64,000 bases of DNA from Boesenbergia rotunda (Eukaryota; Streptophyta; Magnoliopsida; Zingiberales; Zingiberaceae). The notes below the pieces were generated by a model. It had not been told where the DNA came from. It saw only the letters and a list, made by a program, of their open reading frames with translations, and did no database searches. Below, piece by piece: positions 1-11,505 of this stretch. A program made the position numbers and the translations under genes. The stretch spans positions 62,001 to 126,000 of the forward strand of contig JAGFNQ010005674.1 of NCBI GenBank assembly GCA_024364735.1, read 5' to 3'. Each line of letters starts with the position of its first letter. Within the stretch, counting starts at the first letter, position 1.

Positions 1-440
1 CCGATCCAAGACTTGTGGGTCAGTCACCAGACCGATCCACTGCTTCGCTGGGATTCCCAGCTCTCGCGGCTATACACGCCTGATCGGTCATCGGACCGAT
101 CAGAGTGAAGCTTGACCGGTCACCAGACCGATCAGAGTGAAGCCTGATCGGTCACTCAGACCTATCAGGACAGATGAACAGTGATTTTTTAATCAGATCC
201 AAAGTCCCTGATCGGTCACCGGATCGATCCAGGGTCTTGATCAGCAAGGGAACTCACTCACTTCTAGCTCCCTGATCGGTCACCAGACCGATCAGGAGCA
301 AGGCAGTGAGGAAGCAGCCTGCTCCCTAATCGGTCACCGGTCCGATCAGGCTTCGCTGGATCGGTCACCAGACCGATCCACGAAGGAGCAGCGTGCCAAT
401 GCCCCTGATCGGTCACCAGACCGATCCAGGGAGTCAAACC
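1..440. repeat. Iterated palindrome GATCGGTC-n-GACCGATC
   Basis: About ten imperfect copies of GATCGGTCACCAGACCGATC are seen here, spaced irregularly and usually flanked by CCTG/CAGG so that the palindrome extends outward. Three further copies lie at 2167-2260, on the other side of the polypurine tract. Each copy can form a short hairpin. Confidence 0.85.
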
Positions 441-743
441 CAGCCCTCCAAGCTAGGGTTTCATCCACCTTAGCCCTCCAAGCCAAGGATTTCACCATCT
501 AACCCTCCAAGTTGGGAATTTGCACCTAACCCTCCAAGTTAGGACTTTCCACCTAGCCCTCCAAGCTAGGACTTTTCACCCAACCCTTCCGAGTTAGAAC
601 ATCATCCAACCTAGCCCTCCAAGCTAGGATTTTTCACCTAACCCTCCAGTTGGGACTTTTCACTTAACCCTCCAAGTTAAGACTTTTCACCTAGCCCTCC
701 AAGCTAGGACTTTTCACCCAACCTTCCGAATTAGGACTTTTCA

Positions 744-1036
744 CCACCTGGCTTCACTCACCAGGACCCGGCTTCACTCACCGGATTTCCAACACCCGGC
801 TTCACTCACCAGGACCTGGCTTCACTCACCGGGATTTCCAACACCTGGCTTCACTTACCAGGACCCGGCTTCACTCACCGAGATTTCCAACACCTGGCTT
901 CACTCACCAGGACCCGGCTTCACTTACCGGGATTTCCATCACCCGGCTTCACTCACCAGGACCCGGCTTCACTCACCGGGATTTTCATCACATGGCTTCA
1001 CTCACCAGGACCCGACTTCACTCACCGGGATTTCAT
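744..1036. repeat. Tandem repeat of CCCGGCTTCACTCACC modules
   Basis: A unit of roughly 60 bp, made of two alternating halves (..GGCTTCACTCACCAGGAC and ..GGCTTCACTCACCGGGATTTCCA), repeats about five times with scattered substitutions. It lies within the LTR, just before its terminal part. Confidence 0.8.
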
Positions 1037-1133
1037 GCCTAGTTCCCGACCAGGACTTTAACCCAAATTCGCTCAACCAAACTTAAATCATTGTCAAACA
1101 CCAAAACAACAACCGGGCCAGACTGCATCAACA

Positions 1134-1150
1134 ATCTCCCCCTTTTTGTT
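1134..1150 (-). other. Polypurine tract of the minus-strand SIRE-type element
   Basis: On the minus strand this reads as a purine run (CAACAAAAAGGGGGAGAT) directly before the LTR start. It is the usual plus-strand priming site of LTR retrotransposons. The same arrangement occurs at 55960-55976. Confidence 0.6.
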
Positions 1151-3063
1151 GTTTGACAACCCGATTTAAGTTTAGGTATCAATATATTAAAGTCCGTTCA
1201 ATTCTCATAAGGGAATCATGATCCTCCCCCTATAATAATCATAAACTTAATCAGCCATTTTCTCCCCCTTTGTCAAATATCGAAAAGGGTATGGTTATTA
1301 AGTTTGAACATACCTCCCCCTGAAATACGGGTCTCTCTCTAAACCCAAAATAATCAAAGTGAAGTTTTGAATTGCACATGGCAACATATACAGAATAATA
1401 TTATGGTCAAACATGTATACGTTTCATATGACAAATAAGTCAAAAGATGATTTTGGAATTGCATATGAGAGACATATACCATAAATGTATCATGGCAACA
1501 ATGTATATGCATCATACGATAACATTTATCGCAGTTCCATCAGACTGATGATCAATACAGAAAATTTTCTGATTTATCTATGAACGATTAATTTGCAGAA
1601 ACATTTCTATAATTCTGATTCGTTCAAGATCGGACTGCATTAACACTTGGACTTCCATGTGAAGACATATACAGAAGTATATCATGGTCAAATACGTATA
1701 TGCTTCATAAGACGAGTAAGGAATGCAACTGTATCTGAAACATAATCCTGATTGATCTCCGTGACCAACCAGGTCTGTTGATTACGTGATACAGAAGGAT
1801 ATCTGATTAGTCTGGGGAGCGATCAGATTTCAGAAAAATTTCGGAAACTCTGATACGTTCCTGATCAGACTGCATTAACAATTTGCAACCCATAACAGGG
1901 GAGATGACTCTATTAATATTCGTCTTTCCAGAAATATTTCTGGAACACGACATTAAAAACAAGAGTCATGACTCAAACAAACCCTTTCTTATGAATTTGA
2001 ACATTCCAACATAGGTTTGTATCAAATCAGTATTAGGTTTTGTTCCAAGTATCTTGACCATCATCCTACTACTCAGTTCTATTGATACTTCATCAAAATT
2101 GATGAGGTAGGATTGGTCTGAGAAGTGGTATGATACAATTTGGAACAAACTGAAAATCTACATTGATCTGATCGGTCACCAGACCGATCAAACTTTCCTG
2201 GATTGGTCTGTGGACCGATCAGGGTGACTCCTGATCGGTCAGTGGACCGATCTGGTTCATTACAGAGAAGTTTTCTGGATCAGATTTCAGAAACCGAGTT
2301 TCAGAAACTCTGAAAACAGATTTGTTTCATATTCCTAAACCCTAGTCCAAGTAGATTTAATCCATTTGATCCTAAGGATTCCCTTAATCAAAATATATAT
2401 CTTCATATCTTGCAACATGGTTCATATCATACTTGAGAGTATAGCTACAACTACAAAGTTCAAAGTATGATTCCAGAAAGCATGGTAAATTCGAAAGTGA
2501 TCAACATATGATTAAATTTCAAAACATGCCTATATACTACCAGTATCAAGGCATGATCAAGTTTCATGATACAAAAGATGGGATCAAATTTTCAAATCAT
2601 GCTTATATAACACTAGTATCAAGGTATGATTAAGTTCCTAATTTTTTATCAAGTTCATTTACCATCATAAGCAACACTAAGTGTGAAGACATTGAATACC
2701 TACCAATTCTTTTGATTCATTTCAAGAAAACACTGAAGTTCACGTTCTTGTCTAATGAAGTATTGTGAGATTTTCAATGTGTCCATACTTGTTCTTTAGC
2801 ATGCATCCATGTTCTACAACACTATTTGAGTAAAACCATGATGGTGTTCTCTAAGCATGAAATTGAGTATCAAAACATGTTTGTATCAAAGTATGATCAT
2901 ATAAAAAAAACCTTAGTTTGATACGAAGAGGGCACTAAATCAAAGAACTTAAATAGTGAATGTTGTCACAACCTCTTTATATAGCGCTTAGACCCATGCA
3001 ATAATTAATGATTGAATTGACGTCATTTACTGCTAATTAACCATCCAGATCCAAACGTCTGGA
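1151..3063. other. Gene-poor AT-rich stretch, probable 3' non-coding interior of the SIRE-type element
   Basis: No protein-like ORF is seen. The sequence has scattered near-repeats such as CATATGA/GTATATGCTTCAT motifs (1370-1720) and GTATCAAGGCATGATCAAGTTTC motifs (2530-2640), and three more GATCGGTC palindromes at 2167-2260. The position right after the polypurine tract suggests the untranslated 3' interior of the same element. Confidence 0.4.
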
Positions 3064-3191
3064 GGTTATTGATTTTGCATTAATTAACAGTTAATGCATC
3101 CGTTATATTTGAGCAAAAAATTTCGTAGGTTACTGATTTTGCATTAATTAACAGTTAATGCATCGGTTATACTTGAGCAAAAAATTTCGTA
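3064..3191. repeat. 64-bp tandem duplication
   Basis: Two adjacent units, each with GATTTTGCATTAATTAACAG followed by TTAATGCATC and ending in GAGCAAAAAATTTCGTAGG. They are offset by 64 bp and differ at only a few bases, so the duplication is recent. Confidence 0.85.
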
Positions 3192-3475
3192 GGTGGAAAA
3201 ATATTGGTTTATTCGCTTTGACAAATTTTGCTCTGACCGGTCCGACATTCGACACGTGCAGGTCGTGCACGCACACGAATCAACTTGGTTCAGTACAAAT
3301 CTGGGTCCTAGATTTGCACCCCCTGCGCACCCACGCTTGAGTGAGAGTCTCTCCCCATACATTTGTTCACAACTAACATGCTTGTGAAATAATTTAAACC
3401 AACCAATATGCCTTGAAACTCCTAATGTGGGACTAAAGTCCTATTCACAATGGATTACTCTCCACCTCCCTTTCC
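3192..3475 (+). repeat. Dispersed repeat, copy A
   Basis: This segment is clearly similar to 29095-29365 in the same orientation. Shared blocks include GACATTCG, GCACACGA.TCAACTT, GATTTGCACCCC, the run CCCCATACATTTGTTCACAA, and CCTTGAAACTC. The class of repeat is not recognised; it may be an LTR piece. Confidence 0.65.
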
Positions 3476-3499
3476 ATTCACTTGTATCCAACATTGTTT

Positions 3500-4320
3500 T
3501 CCGAATTCGAGTTACATGAGTAAACTAATGCAAGCTCGATGGAGAATGATATTGCTTTGGTTGTAGGTAAATTCAAGACCAAGGAGATGAAACATAAGTC
3601 TTGAATCGAGCTTAAATCCGAAGACGAGTCAGATTTAGAAGATGGTGATGAGATCACCGCCGAACTAGTTAATCTATTTCGAAAAATACCTAAAAAGAAT
3701 AAGATGATCCAATCAAAGAGCAAGTAACTTAGTCCGAACCAAACCACGAAACCCAAATATGAAGATCTGCTATGGGTGCAACAAAAAAAGACATACAAAA
3801 GAAAACAAGAAGCAAAAGAGACGGAATGCCCTGAAACAAACATGGTTTAACTCGTTGGAAGAGTTGGACGAGGAAGAACAAGCTCAAGAAAGCTACCTGA
3901 CGTTAACAACAAAGGAATAATTAGTTGAGTCTGATTCTGAGTCAGAGCCCTAGTCTGAGTTAAAAACTGAGTCCGAGTCAAGCCATTTATTCATATCCGG
4001 TGCAGAAGGTTCAAAGTCCATTGTAAATCCAATGTTAGTTGAAAAATTATATAATATGTTATCATATTTAACTCATAAATTAGCCAAATTCAATTTCCTG
4101 GTCAAGTCACTCCAAAAGGAGAAAACAAACCTTAAAGAAGAGACAAATCTAAGTTCTTCGATTCAACAAATTCAACGTAGAACTTCAACTAAGTCCAACA
4201 ACTTAGGAAGAAAATTTTACTTTGAAAGTTCAAATCAAAGAACTTAAAGAATTATTAGAACGACTCATTTTAGATTTCAAAAATCTTGATATGATATTTA
4301 GAAAATAAATAGTCGTATAC
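3500..4320 (+). pseudogene. Decayed SIRE-type gag fragment
   Basis: With several frame changes and stops, the plus strand reads as the C-terminal half of a SIRE-like Gag. A damaged zinc knuckle of the form C-Y-G-C-x4-H-x4 (final Cys lost) lies near 3755. It is followed by an acidic ELDEEEQAQ and ESDSES stretch and then a coiled-coil-like VEKLYNM..LVKSLQKEK segment at 4032-4247. No protease or polymerase follows. This gag is on the plus strand while the LTR at 1-1133 is on the minus strand, so they probably come from different insertions. Confidence 0.55.
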
Positions 4321-6180
4321 AATCGATCTGGACTCAGATACAAGGCTAAGACTTGGTTCAAATCTTATCTGTCAATTGTAAATCGAAATTCTAAAAACCA
4401 AGTCCAAGCATAAGCCCCTAAATCAAATTTGATTAATCAAGTTGAACGAAACTAATATTGGATTTCCAAGGGTCGAATACAGTATATAGATAGACTTTAT
4501 CAAGGTTAAGATCCATATTGAGCCAATAGAAAAAATATTTTTGTTGTTAGATAAATTTGCATATTTATTTGATTTACATCTTTCTTTCCATGTAATTTTT
4601 CTGCTTAATTTATAACGGTTTGATAAAGACTTAGACTTGATTGAACTTGCCCAACCTAGTATTAGAGCGGAGCGAGATGGTAATACGTTACGGAAGCTTG
4701 GTCTAGGGAGTCATGTAGGGTAAGGAGTACGCTGATTGGTCTCCTTAGCTAAGTGGACTAATCAAAACTTTCTCACAACATCCTAGACTAGTTAGACCAG
4801 GGTTATTCAAGAAAGAAGTTAAGTGTATAATTTCTTTAAAATACTTTATCTAGAAGTGGTCGTTGCTTTGATACCTAAAAAGACCCCTATGTCTCGCCAT
4901 AACCTAGATGCTAATTAATTATTAAATCTAAATCTAACTCAAATATTAATTAATCTTAACATGATTCAAACAAATTTTAACCATCTCACCTTAACTATAA
5001 GGCTCTTTGTTTGAAAATTTAGAAATGGGTGAGATGGATCTGGGGCTTAATTTGAAATTAATTTAATTCATTTAATCAGAACTTAATATATATCTGAAAA
5101 ACATTTAACTAATTTACTTAAATTTAATTAAACTTAATTAATTAAAATCCTAACCATCCTGAACAAAAAAAAAATAGTAGATCTAACTTAAGTAATTAAT
5201 CCGAAATTGATTTAGTTAATCAAAGTTAATTAATTAATACTAAATTAAATGATTGACTTAATTAATTAACTTAAATTAAATCTGAAATAAAATTAAATTT
5301 TTATCAATTTAAATTAATCTAAATCGCTTACTCAATCAAATTAATTAAACTTGATCTTAATAATTAAACTAAAACTTAATTAATCTAATTTATTTATGTA
5401 ATCTGAAATTTAGTTAATTTATTTAATTAATTCAAATAAACTTAATTAATCAAATAAATCAGAATTAATCTAATTAATTAAAACAATTTAATCTAATTAT
5501 TCAACTTAAATATTTATTGATCCGAAAGTAATCAAATCCGGAAATTAATCTAACTTATAAGTTTAATCCGAAATTAATTTAAACTTAATTCATAATTAAA
5601 CTTAAATAAAACTTAATTAATTAAAACTAAATTTAAAATTAATAATAACCTAACTTATTTAACCTAATAGTTCTAACGTAAACCTAATAAATAATAACTC
5701 TAACTTAAATAATTAAGCTTACTCAATAATTACAACTTAAATCCAAATTCAATTAACTCCAACATAATTAAAAATTCTAATACTGAAAATAATTCTTAAT
5801 AAATCTAATTAGTTCCAAACAAATTTAATTAAATTATATTGTTGGAAATTTAATTGTTAAAAATAATAAAAGTCAAAAGAATAACATGCATATTTGGATT
5901 ATTAGGAAACAATTAATCTTACTTAAATATTACAATTTCTAAGGTTTAATTGTTTAATTAAGTTTGATATTTTCTTTTAAAATTCATAGTTTTAAATTTT
6001 TATTCTTACCTTCAAATATGTTGAAATAGGAAATATGTTTTAAAAGAAATTAATTTAAAATTAGTATCTTTTCACATACTTAAAAATATTATGTCAAATA
6101 TTCTGTGTACTTGGAAAATAAGTTTGAAACAATCAGTTTATTTGTCTTATTTTTTTTTTTCTTATTCAATAGTTTTACTT
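4321..6180. other. Gene-free, strongly AT-rich region
   Basis: There is no gene. From about 4900 to 5830 the sequence is a patchwork of TTAATTAA, AACTTAATTAA and AATCTAA words with almost no G, a cryptic repeat that has drifted. 4640-4880 is of normal composition and may be retroelement debris, but I cannot name it. Confidence 0.5.
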
Positions 6181-6396
6181 TAGCACTCCAAAAGCTTGTA
6201 GATCTGTAGACATATTAGTCGCAGAGATTAAGATTGAGATGTGGCATACATGGACCAGCCTGACAAGCTGAAATCCCATAATCTTGGCTCACGATCAGAC
6301 ATCGATAAAACATTCTCATGCAGATCTGATAGCGTTCAACTCATTCACAAAGAGAGGAAATTATACTTGAAGGCCATTCCATAATATAAATTTTCC

Positions 6397-7465
6397 CTAT
6401 GCGAGGCTGAAGGAACTCGCCGTTTTTTCCACATATTTCTGGGCTCCCTTGAACCATCTCTTGTCACCAGCTTGCGCCTTGCAGATGTACAGTTTGCCGT
6501 CGGACACGGACGCCGTTATCAGCTGATGCTTCCCGCCCTCGTCGCCGTCGGCTGTGCGCGTCAAAACGGAGATGAAGTAGTACTGCTTCCCGTTGATCAC
6601 CGGCGTCGACGTCTCCAAGATGTTCGCGGTGGCCACATCGTCAGGGGCGAATCCTCCCTGCTCGAATAAAAATGGATTTCATTTGTACAGATAAATTAAT
6701 ACGTTCTCTGCTCATTACAAGTAACTGACTACTGTTTACCTCGGCATCAGTCTTGCCGACGTATGTCTGTTTCCCCAGCAAGTAATCAAACTGAAAATGG
6801 AAGTAAACGTTTTGGTCATTCTTGTCCTTCTCCAAAATTAATTAACAAACGCATGGGATGAGGATATCTATATAAGAATCAATCGGCGATGTATTAAACC
6901 TTGCTGAGGAATTCCTCCGGGGTGCCGTATTCGGTGATGGTTTTGTTGGTGGTGGGCGTGACCATGACGCTGACGCTGCTGTTGGAATCGAAGTTGTCCT
7001 CGTAGCGTAGCACCTGCCCCGGGAACTCCACCTCCTTGCTCGGGTTCCACTTCGCCGGGAGCGAAATCTTGAACCCCGGCCCGTTGTACGCGATGAAGTC
7101 CGTGTTCGTCTTCGGCTTCCCGAACACGTTCGCTGCGATCAATGGTTTCGAAATATTATATTCGGCGCGATTCGTTGACCAAGGAATGCCAATCGGCGCG
7201 CGAACTAATTACCGGCTTCTCCGTAGGCGGCGTCGGCAGGGGCGGCCTTGGAGCCGACTGAGGCGGCGCCGATGAGGACGGCGAGCGCTAGGCGGCGGGA
7301 GACGGCGGCGGTGCTGTCGTCGTCGACGGAAGCGGCCGGCTTCTGGGCGGCCCTGCAGAGGAGGTGGTTAGGCTTGGGCACGAGGCGGGGGGAGGAGGCC
7401 CGCGAGGCGGCCGTGGCCGCTGTGGAGGGAACGAGATGGTGGAGGAAGCACGCGGTTGCGGCCAT
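6397..7465 (-). CDS. psbP: Photosystem II oxygen-evolving enhancer protein 2 (PsbP, 23 kDa)
   Basis: PsbP is the lumenal extrinsic subunit of photosystem II that retains Ca2+ and Cl- at the manganese cluster. Four exons join with GT-AG introns: 7213-7465, 6900-7132, 6740-6790 and 6397-6657 (798 bp, 265 aa). The start is the ATG at 7465, which opens a serine/alanine-rich transit peptide. The twin arginines at residues 57-58, a hydrophobic LALAVLIGAASV stretch and an A-D-A cleavage site after residue 79 form a Tat-type thylakoid signal. The mature protein starts AYGEAANVFGKPK and has 186 residues, the usual PsbP length. Typical blocks are TDFIAYNGPGF, LPAKWNPSKE, VMVTPTTNKTI, YLLGKQTY, and the C-terminal KWF-like RWFKGAQKYVE. 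No lesion is seen, so it should be functional. It stands alone; the gypsy element begins about 620 bp upstream. Confidence 0.96.
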
Positions 7466-7553
7466 GTCTGCGTCGCGCTCTCTGCTTCGCTGCGCTCTTC
7501 TGCGGTTCTGCGGCTGCTGCGTTAGATTTAGACCATCAACTTCGGGTCCAATC

Positions 7554-7614
7554 GATAAGGATAAGATTATGGTTGCTACGGATAGGATGCCGGAAGCTGT
7601 GATTGGGCCACGTG
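7554..7614 (-). promoter_or_regulatory. G-box and twin I-box upstream of psbP
   Basis: Two adjacent GATAAG I-boxes (7554-7559 and 7560-7565) and a CACGTG G-box (7609-7614) lie 89-149 bp upstream of the psbP start codon. A CCAAT motif is next to the G-box. G-box plus I-box pairs are typical of light-regulated photosynthesis promoters; function here is inferred. I see no clear TATA box. Confidence 0.6.
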
Positions 7615-7679
7615 CCATCCACCATTTTCTCTCTGTCTGACGTGTCATCCTTCCGTGGTCTTGATTCCATATTAAATTT

Positions 7680-8081
7680 TCGCGATGATAATTTATTATA
7701 TTTTCAGAGTAATAGATTTTTCTACTAAAGTTTCAAAAATAAATAAATATTACTATTATATTTATTATCATATACCATTTTTTGCATTTATCATGACGAG
7801 TATATTTATTACTATTCTTTAATTTATTTATCAATTTTATATTTTTTTCTTCAATTCTTTTTATAAGATATTTAAATTTTATCATCCGACTAATCCTGAG
7901 ATCAATAGTCTATCTTATATTTCACCCACCAAGTAAATGCAGGAAGTACGATAATCCACAGCCCAACAACCCAGTATCATCAGTCATTAGTTATTCGAGC
8001 ACCGCAGGTGTTTGAGAATGTGCTAGGTGGAATCGAACTCTCACCGTTAGATTTATCTTGCCTTGGTGCTGGCTATTTCAT
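7680..8081. other. Intergenic spacer between psbP promoter and gypsy element
   Basis: AT-rich to about 7910, then of ordinary composition up to the LTR start at 8082. No gene or RNA feature is recognised. Confidence 0.5.
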
Positions 8082-9649
8082 TGATGTAGTGGAGTCCTAC
8101 AGTCCTATGTGTCCCGTTGCAAAGAAGTCCTGTCGAACTATCAATCGAAGTCAAGACACGAAAGAGACTACTTATGGAGGGTCAAAGATCCTCCTAGAAG
8201 GGAGCTCAAGCCGAGTCTAGTAAGTTCAATATAGGAATTGGCGTCGAACGAATAAGACTAACCAAGGGCAAGTCATTTACTATGGCCCCTATCTCGATAC
8301 AAAGCCCAACATCCCTCTGTCTCAGTACAAAGTTAGGCATCCCTACTAGCTCTGTTTCGAGTCCACGCATCGCTCTCAGTCTCGGTCTCAGCATCGGATG
8401 ACAATATCCTCTCAGTCTCCGTGATCGACTAAACTTTAGGCTTGGTCTCGGGCCTCCGCACCCTCTCTTAGTCTTATACTCAATCTTAAAGACAGATCCA
8501 CCTTCTGGCTCAGTCTCGGATCCCCACACTCCTCTCAGTCTTAGTCTCAACATCGGATGACGGTATCCTCTTAGTCTTAGTGATCGACCACCTTCTGGCT
8601 AGGTATCTGGTCGTCACACCTTCTCTTAGTGTCAAACTCAGTCTCAGTGGCCGACCCACATTCTAACTCGGTTTCAGGTCCCCGTGCCCTTTCTTAGTCT
8701 CAGGCTCAGTATCAACGACTGGTCATAGGTCACCACACCCCTCTCAGTCTTAGCTTTCACATCGGATGACAATATCCTCTTAGTCTCAGCGACTAGCCCG
8801 CCTTTTGGCACGATCTCGGGTCCTTGTACTCTCTCTCAGTCTCAGAATTAGTCTCGGCAACCGATTTACCTTCTAGTTCGATCTCCGATCTCCCATTCTC
8901 TCTCAGTCTTAGGCTCAGTCTCGACAACCAACTCACCTTCTGGCTCGATCTTAGGTCCCCGCACCCTCTCTTAGCATCGGATGCCTTCATCTTCTCGATC
9001 TCAGATCCCGATTTTGTTTGTTCACAAGGCCGCTCCCTATCAACGTCATTACATTTTGCACCCTCAGGACATGCCTATACCCTGGACGGGCTCGATGACA
9101 AGAATTACGAAAGTTCAAGGACACATGACATCCTACAAATGGAGGAGCGGTTATAAGATTGCCAAATTTAGTCTTCTAAATGTTCCCCTTATTAACACAT
9201 GGTGATGGATGAGTAGAAGAGCAACCAATGACTGTTATAAGGTTGTCAGATTTGGTTCTTAGATGTCTCTTACTGACACATGACGCTGGATGACTAGGAG
9301 AACAACCAATGACTGTCGGATATGGTCCCTTCACTGACTCTTATGATGATGATATTTCAATCGACGTGGAAATTTTCTCCTGGTAACTATAAAGACACAC
9401 AATGGTAATGACAAGAGATTGGGAATTCTCTTCAACTCCACTAGGTTCTATATTTCTTCTCCATCTTCATTCTTTGGCCCATCACTTCAAACAAACCTTA
9501 ACTTGAGTGTCAGAGTTGCCCCGGGATTTGTCCCTCGATTAGTTTAACCCTTTATTTGAGTGCATGTTAGGTCTCTTCATCCCCTTCATCAACGGTTTCT
9601 AGAGTGTGTACACGTCAGCGAGTCTGTTGATTGGTGGTTTGTCCAGCCA
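8082..9649 (+). repeat. 5' LTR of the gypsy element
   Basis: The LTR starts at TGATGTAGTGGAG. A long middle part is built of degenerate CTCAGTCTCGG words. The end carries the gypsy-typical TTAACTTGAG(T/C)GTC.GAG phrase (9498-9516) and GTCAGCGAGTCTGTT. It aligns by eye with 19038-20151 over most of its length, with many substitutions and indels. Confidence 0.7.
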
Positions 9650-9824
9650 TGGTATTTGGATGGACTAAACTGGCGTTATATGTGGGAACTGTGAGTCAAG
9701 ACATTGTGATAGTTAACACTAGAACAATTACTGACAACTGTGACTCTGCGGGAGAAAGAAACCATGGCGAGCGGTAGGCTCACACAAGAGGACATAAACA
9801 AGATGGCATCGAAGGCATTGCAAG

Positions 9825-10373
9825 TAGGGGTGTGCAATTGGTTTTAACTGAACCGACCGAACCAATTAAATCAAAAATCGAGCCGACCGAACTTTTTTCA
9901 AACCAACCAAACTGACCGAACTCTCCAAAAAAAGAAAATCGACCAAATCGATAAAACATTGGTTAAGTTAGTTTTCGACCGAAATAACCTATTTTTTTTT
10001 TGTTTGGTTTGACTCTGGTTTGATTTGTTTTGGTTCTGGTTTGGTTCGATTCAACTCATAATGTCAATTTGTTTGGTTCCAATTTGGTTTGGTTAAACTC
10101 ATAATATCGATTTAGTTTGGTTCCTATTTGGTTTGATTTTGATTTGGTTTATTTCATATTTGGTTTGGTTCCAGTTTGATTTGGTTCAATTCATAACATC
10201 GGTTTAATTGGTTTAACTGAATTTCGATTTTCAAACCGATACCAAATCGATTAAACCGATATAATTGATATTTTGAGAAAAAAAAATGAACTTCTGAATT
10301 AACTGAACTGAACTTTGAACTTCGGTCGGTTCGATTAGTTAATTTAGTTTAATCAAACTTTTGCTCACCCCTA
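9825..10373. mobile_element. hAT-like MITE (549 bp)
   Basis: Terminal inverted repeats TAGGGGTGTGCAA and TTGCTCACCCCTA enclose a body rich in AACCGA/GGTTTGGTT words. The 8-bp flanks ATTGCAAG (9817-9824) and ATTATAGG (10374-10381) match at 5 of 8 positions, consistent with a decayed 8-bp target duplication. The MITE interrupts the gypsy gag. Confidence 0.7.
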
Positions 10374-10897
10374 ATTATAGGGATTCCTACAACAACACTC
10401 ATAGCTACCACTAGTAGGAATCCTTCCTCCCTTAGCCAGTGCACCCCCTCCTCTTGTAGGCTGCCCTCACCCTTTGTAGGGATCTTGTCGGCTGTAGTCT
10501 CACTCAACTGGGATGTTGATCCCCTCGGCAAAAGTTCATATGAATCTTGAGCAAGAGAGACCCTGCCTCATGACTGTAAAGGAAAGACTCCTGCTTCCAA
10601 TGAAGGGAGTGTTCAAGAATCACCTTTCTCTATAGAAATTCTTGATTGGAATTCCCTCACCACTTCCAGCAACCACAATTAGGTGAATACACTATTAGAT
10701 CTTGAAGATCACCTTTGTCGTTTTGAGAATTTTTTTGGCTATATCAGTACACTGATGGGGTTAAGTATCGGGTCTTCCTGACCTCCTTATCGGGCTTAGC
10801 CCAACAATGGTTCAGTCGTCTTCTCCATCAACACTTCGATAACTTCAAAGCCGCCTTCTTACACCAATTCTCTAGTTGCAAGGTATGTTAGAAGACC

Positions 10898-11438
10898 TAG
10901 GGCCATAAACAAGCCAAGCCAAACTAAGCTTTGTGGTGTTCAAGGTTGTTTGATAAAGTAACTGAGTCAAGCCGAGTTAAGCCTAAAATAAACCAAGTCA
11001 TTAAAATGATTGTTTAATCTTTTCTTGGTTTTTTATGAGCTTGAGTTTGGTTCGTTTAGATGTTATCGAACTCTCAATTCAAACTTTTTTATTATTTAAA
11101 ATTTTTACATTTTAAGCTTGTTTTATTAAGTTATTGAGCTTGGTAATATAAATTTGTTTGCTAATTTTGAAAGTTTCCTTATTTATTTAGCAAGTTGGTT
11201 TTATTGATGAATATGATTCACGAATATTATTCGTTCACGAACACTGTTCATTAATGTTGTCCACAAACATTGTTCACAAATGTTAACGAGCTGAACACAT
11301 ACATTTTATGTTTAGTTAAACGAATTGTTTAAGCTTGTTCATTTAATTGATCTTGTTTATATTCAATGAATATAAATAAGCTTTCACCAAGCCAAACATC
11401 AAACTTGTTCACAAAAGCTCAGTTCATTTATAACCCTA
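10898..11438. mobile_element. hAT-like MITE (541 bp)
   Basis: Ends TAGGGCCATAAAC and GTTTATAA-type ATTTATAACCCTA form an inverted pair. The flanks AGAAGACC (10890-10897) and AGAAGATC (11439-11446) are an 8-bp target duplication with one mismatch. The body has GTTCACGAACA/GTTCACAAATG words. The gypsy gag reading frame resumes on the other side. Confidence 0.8.
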
Positions 11439-11505
11439 AGAAGATCCCTCTCAACTCATTCACCATGAAATAGAAGTCTCGGAAATCCCTCCTAGAGTAC
11501 CTTTA

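Larger units (their letters stand above)
1..1133 (-). mobile_element. SIRE-type copia LTR, partial at left edge
   Basis: The stretch ends on the plus strand at ...GCATCAACA and is followed at once by a pyrimidine tract. This is the mirror image of a polypurine tract followed by an LTR beginning TGTTGATGC, so the LTR belongs to an element on the minus strand. The left part of the LTR is cut by the window edge. Inside are three blocks of short repeats: 1-440 (GATCGGTC palindromes), 440-740 (a repeat of about 27 bp built on CCCTCCAAG.TAGGAC) and 744-1036 (a repeat built on CCCGGCTTCACTCACC). No ORF is visible. Assignment to the SIRE/Maximus group rests on the resemblance of its end to the LTR ends at 30856, 49637 and 55959. 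Confidence 0.6.

Noticed and set aside
1..440. Regularly repeated GATCGGTC palindromes resembling a CRISPR array
   Set aside because: Spacing is irregular, spacers are related to one another, the DNA is plant nuclear and the block lies in an LTR.
7248..7640. 130-codon plus-strand frame over psbP exon 1
   Set aside because: It lies antisense to a well-supported exon and its promoter; GC-rich antisense frames are usually open by chance.
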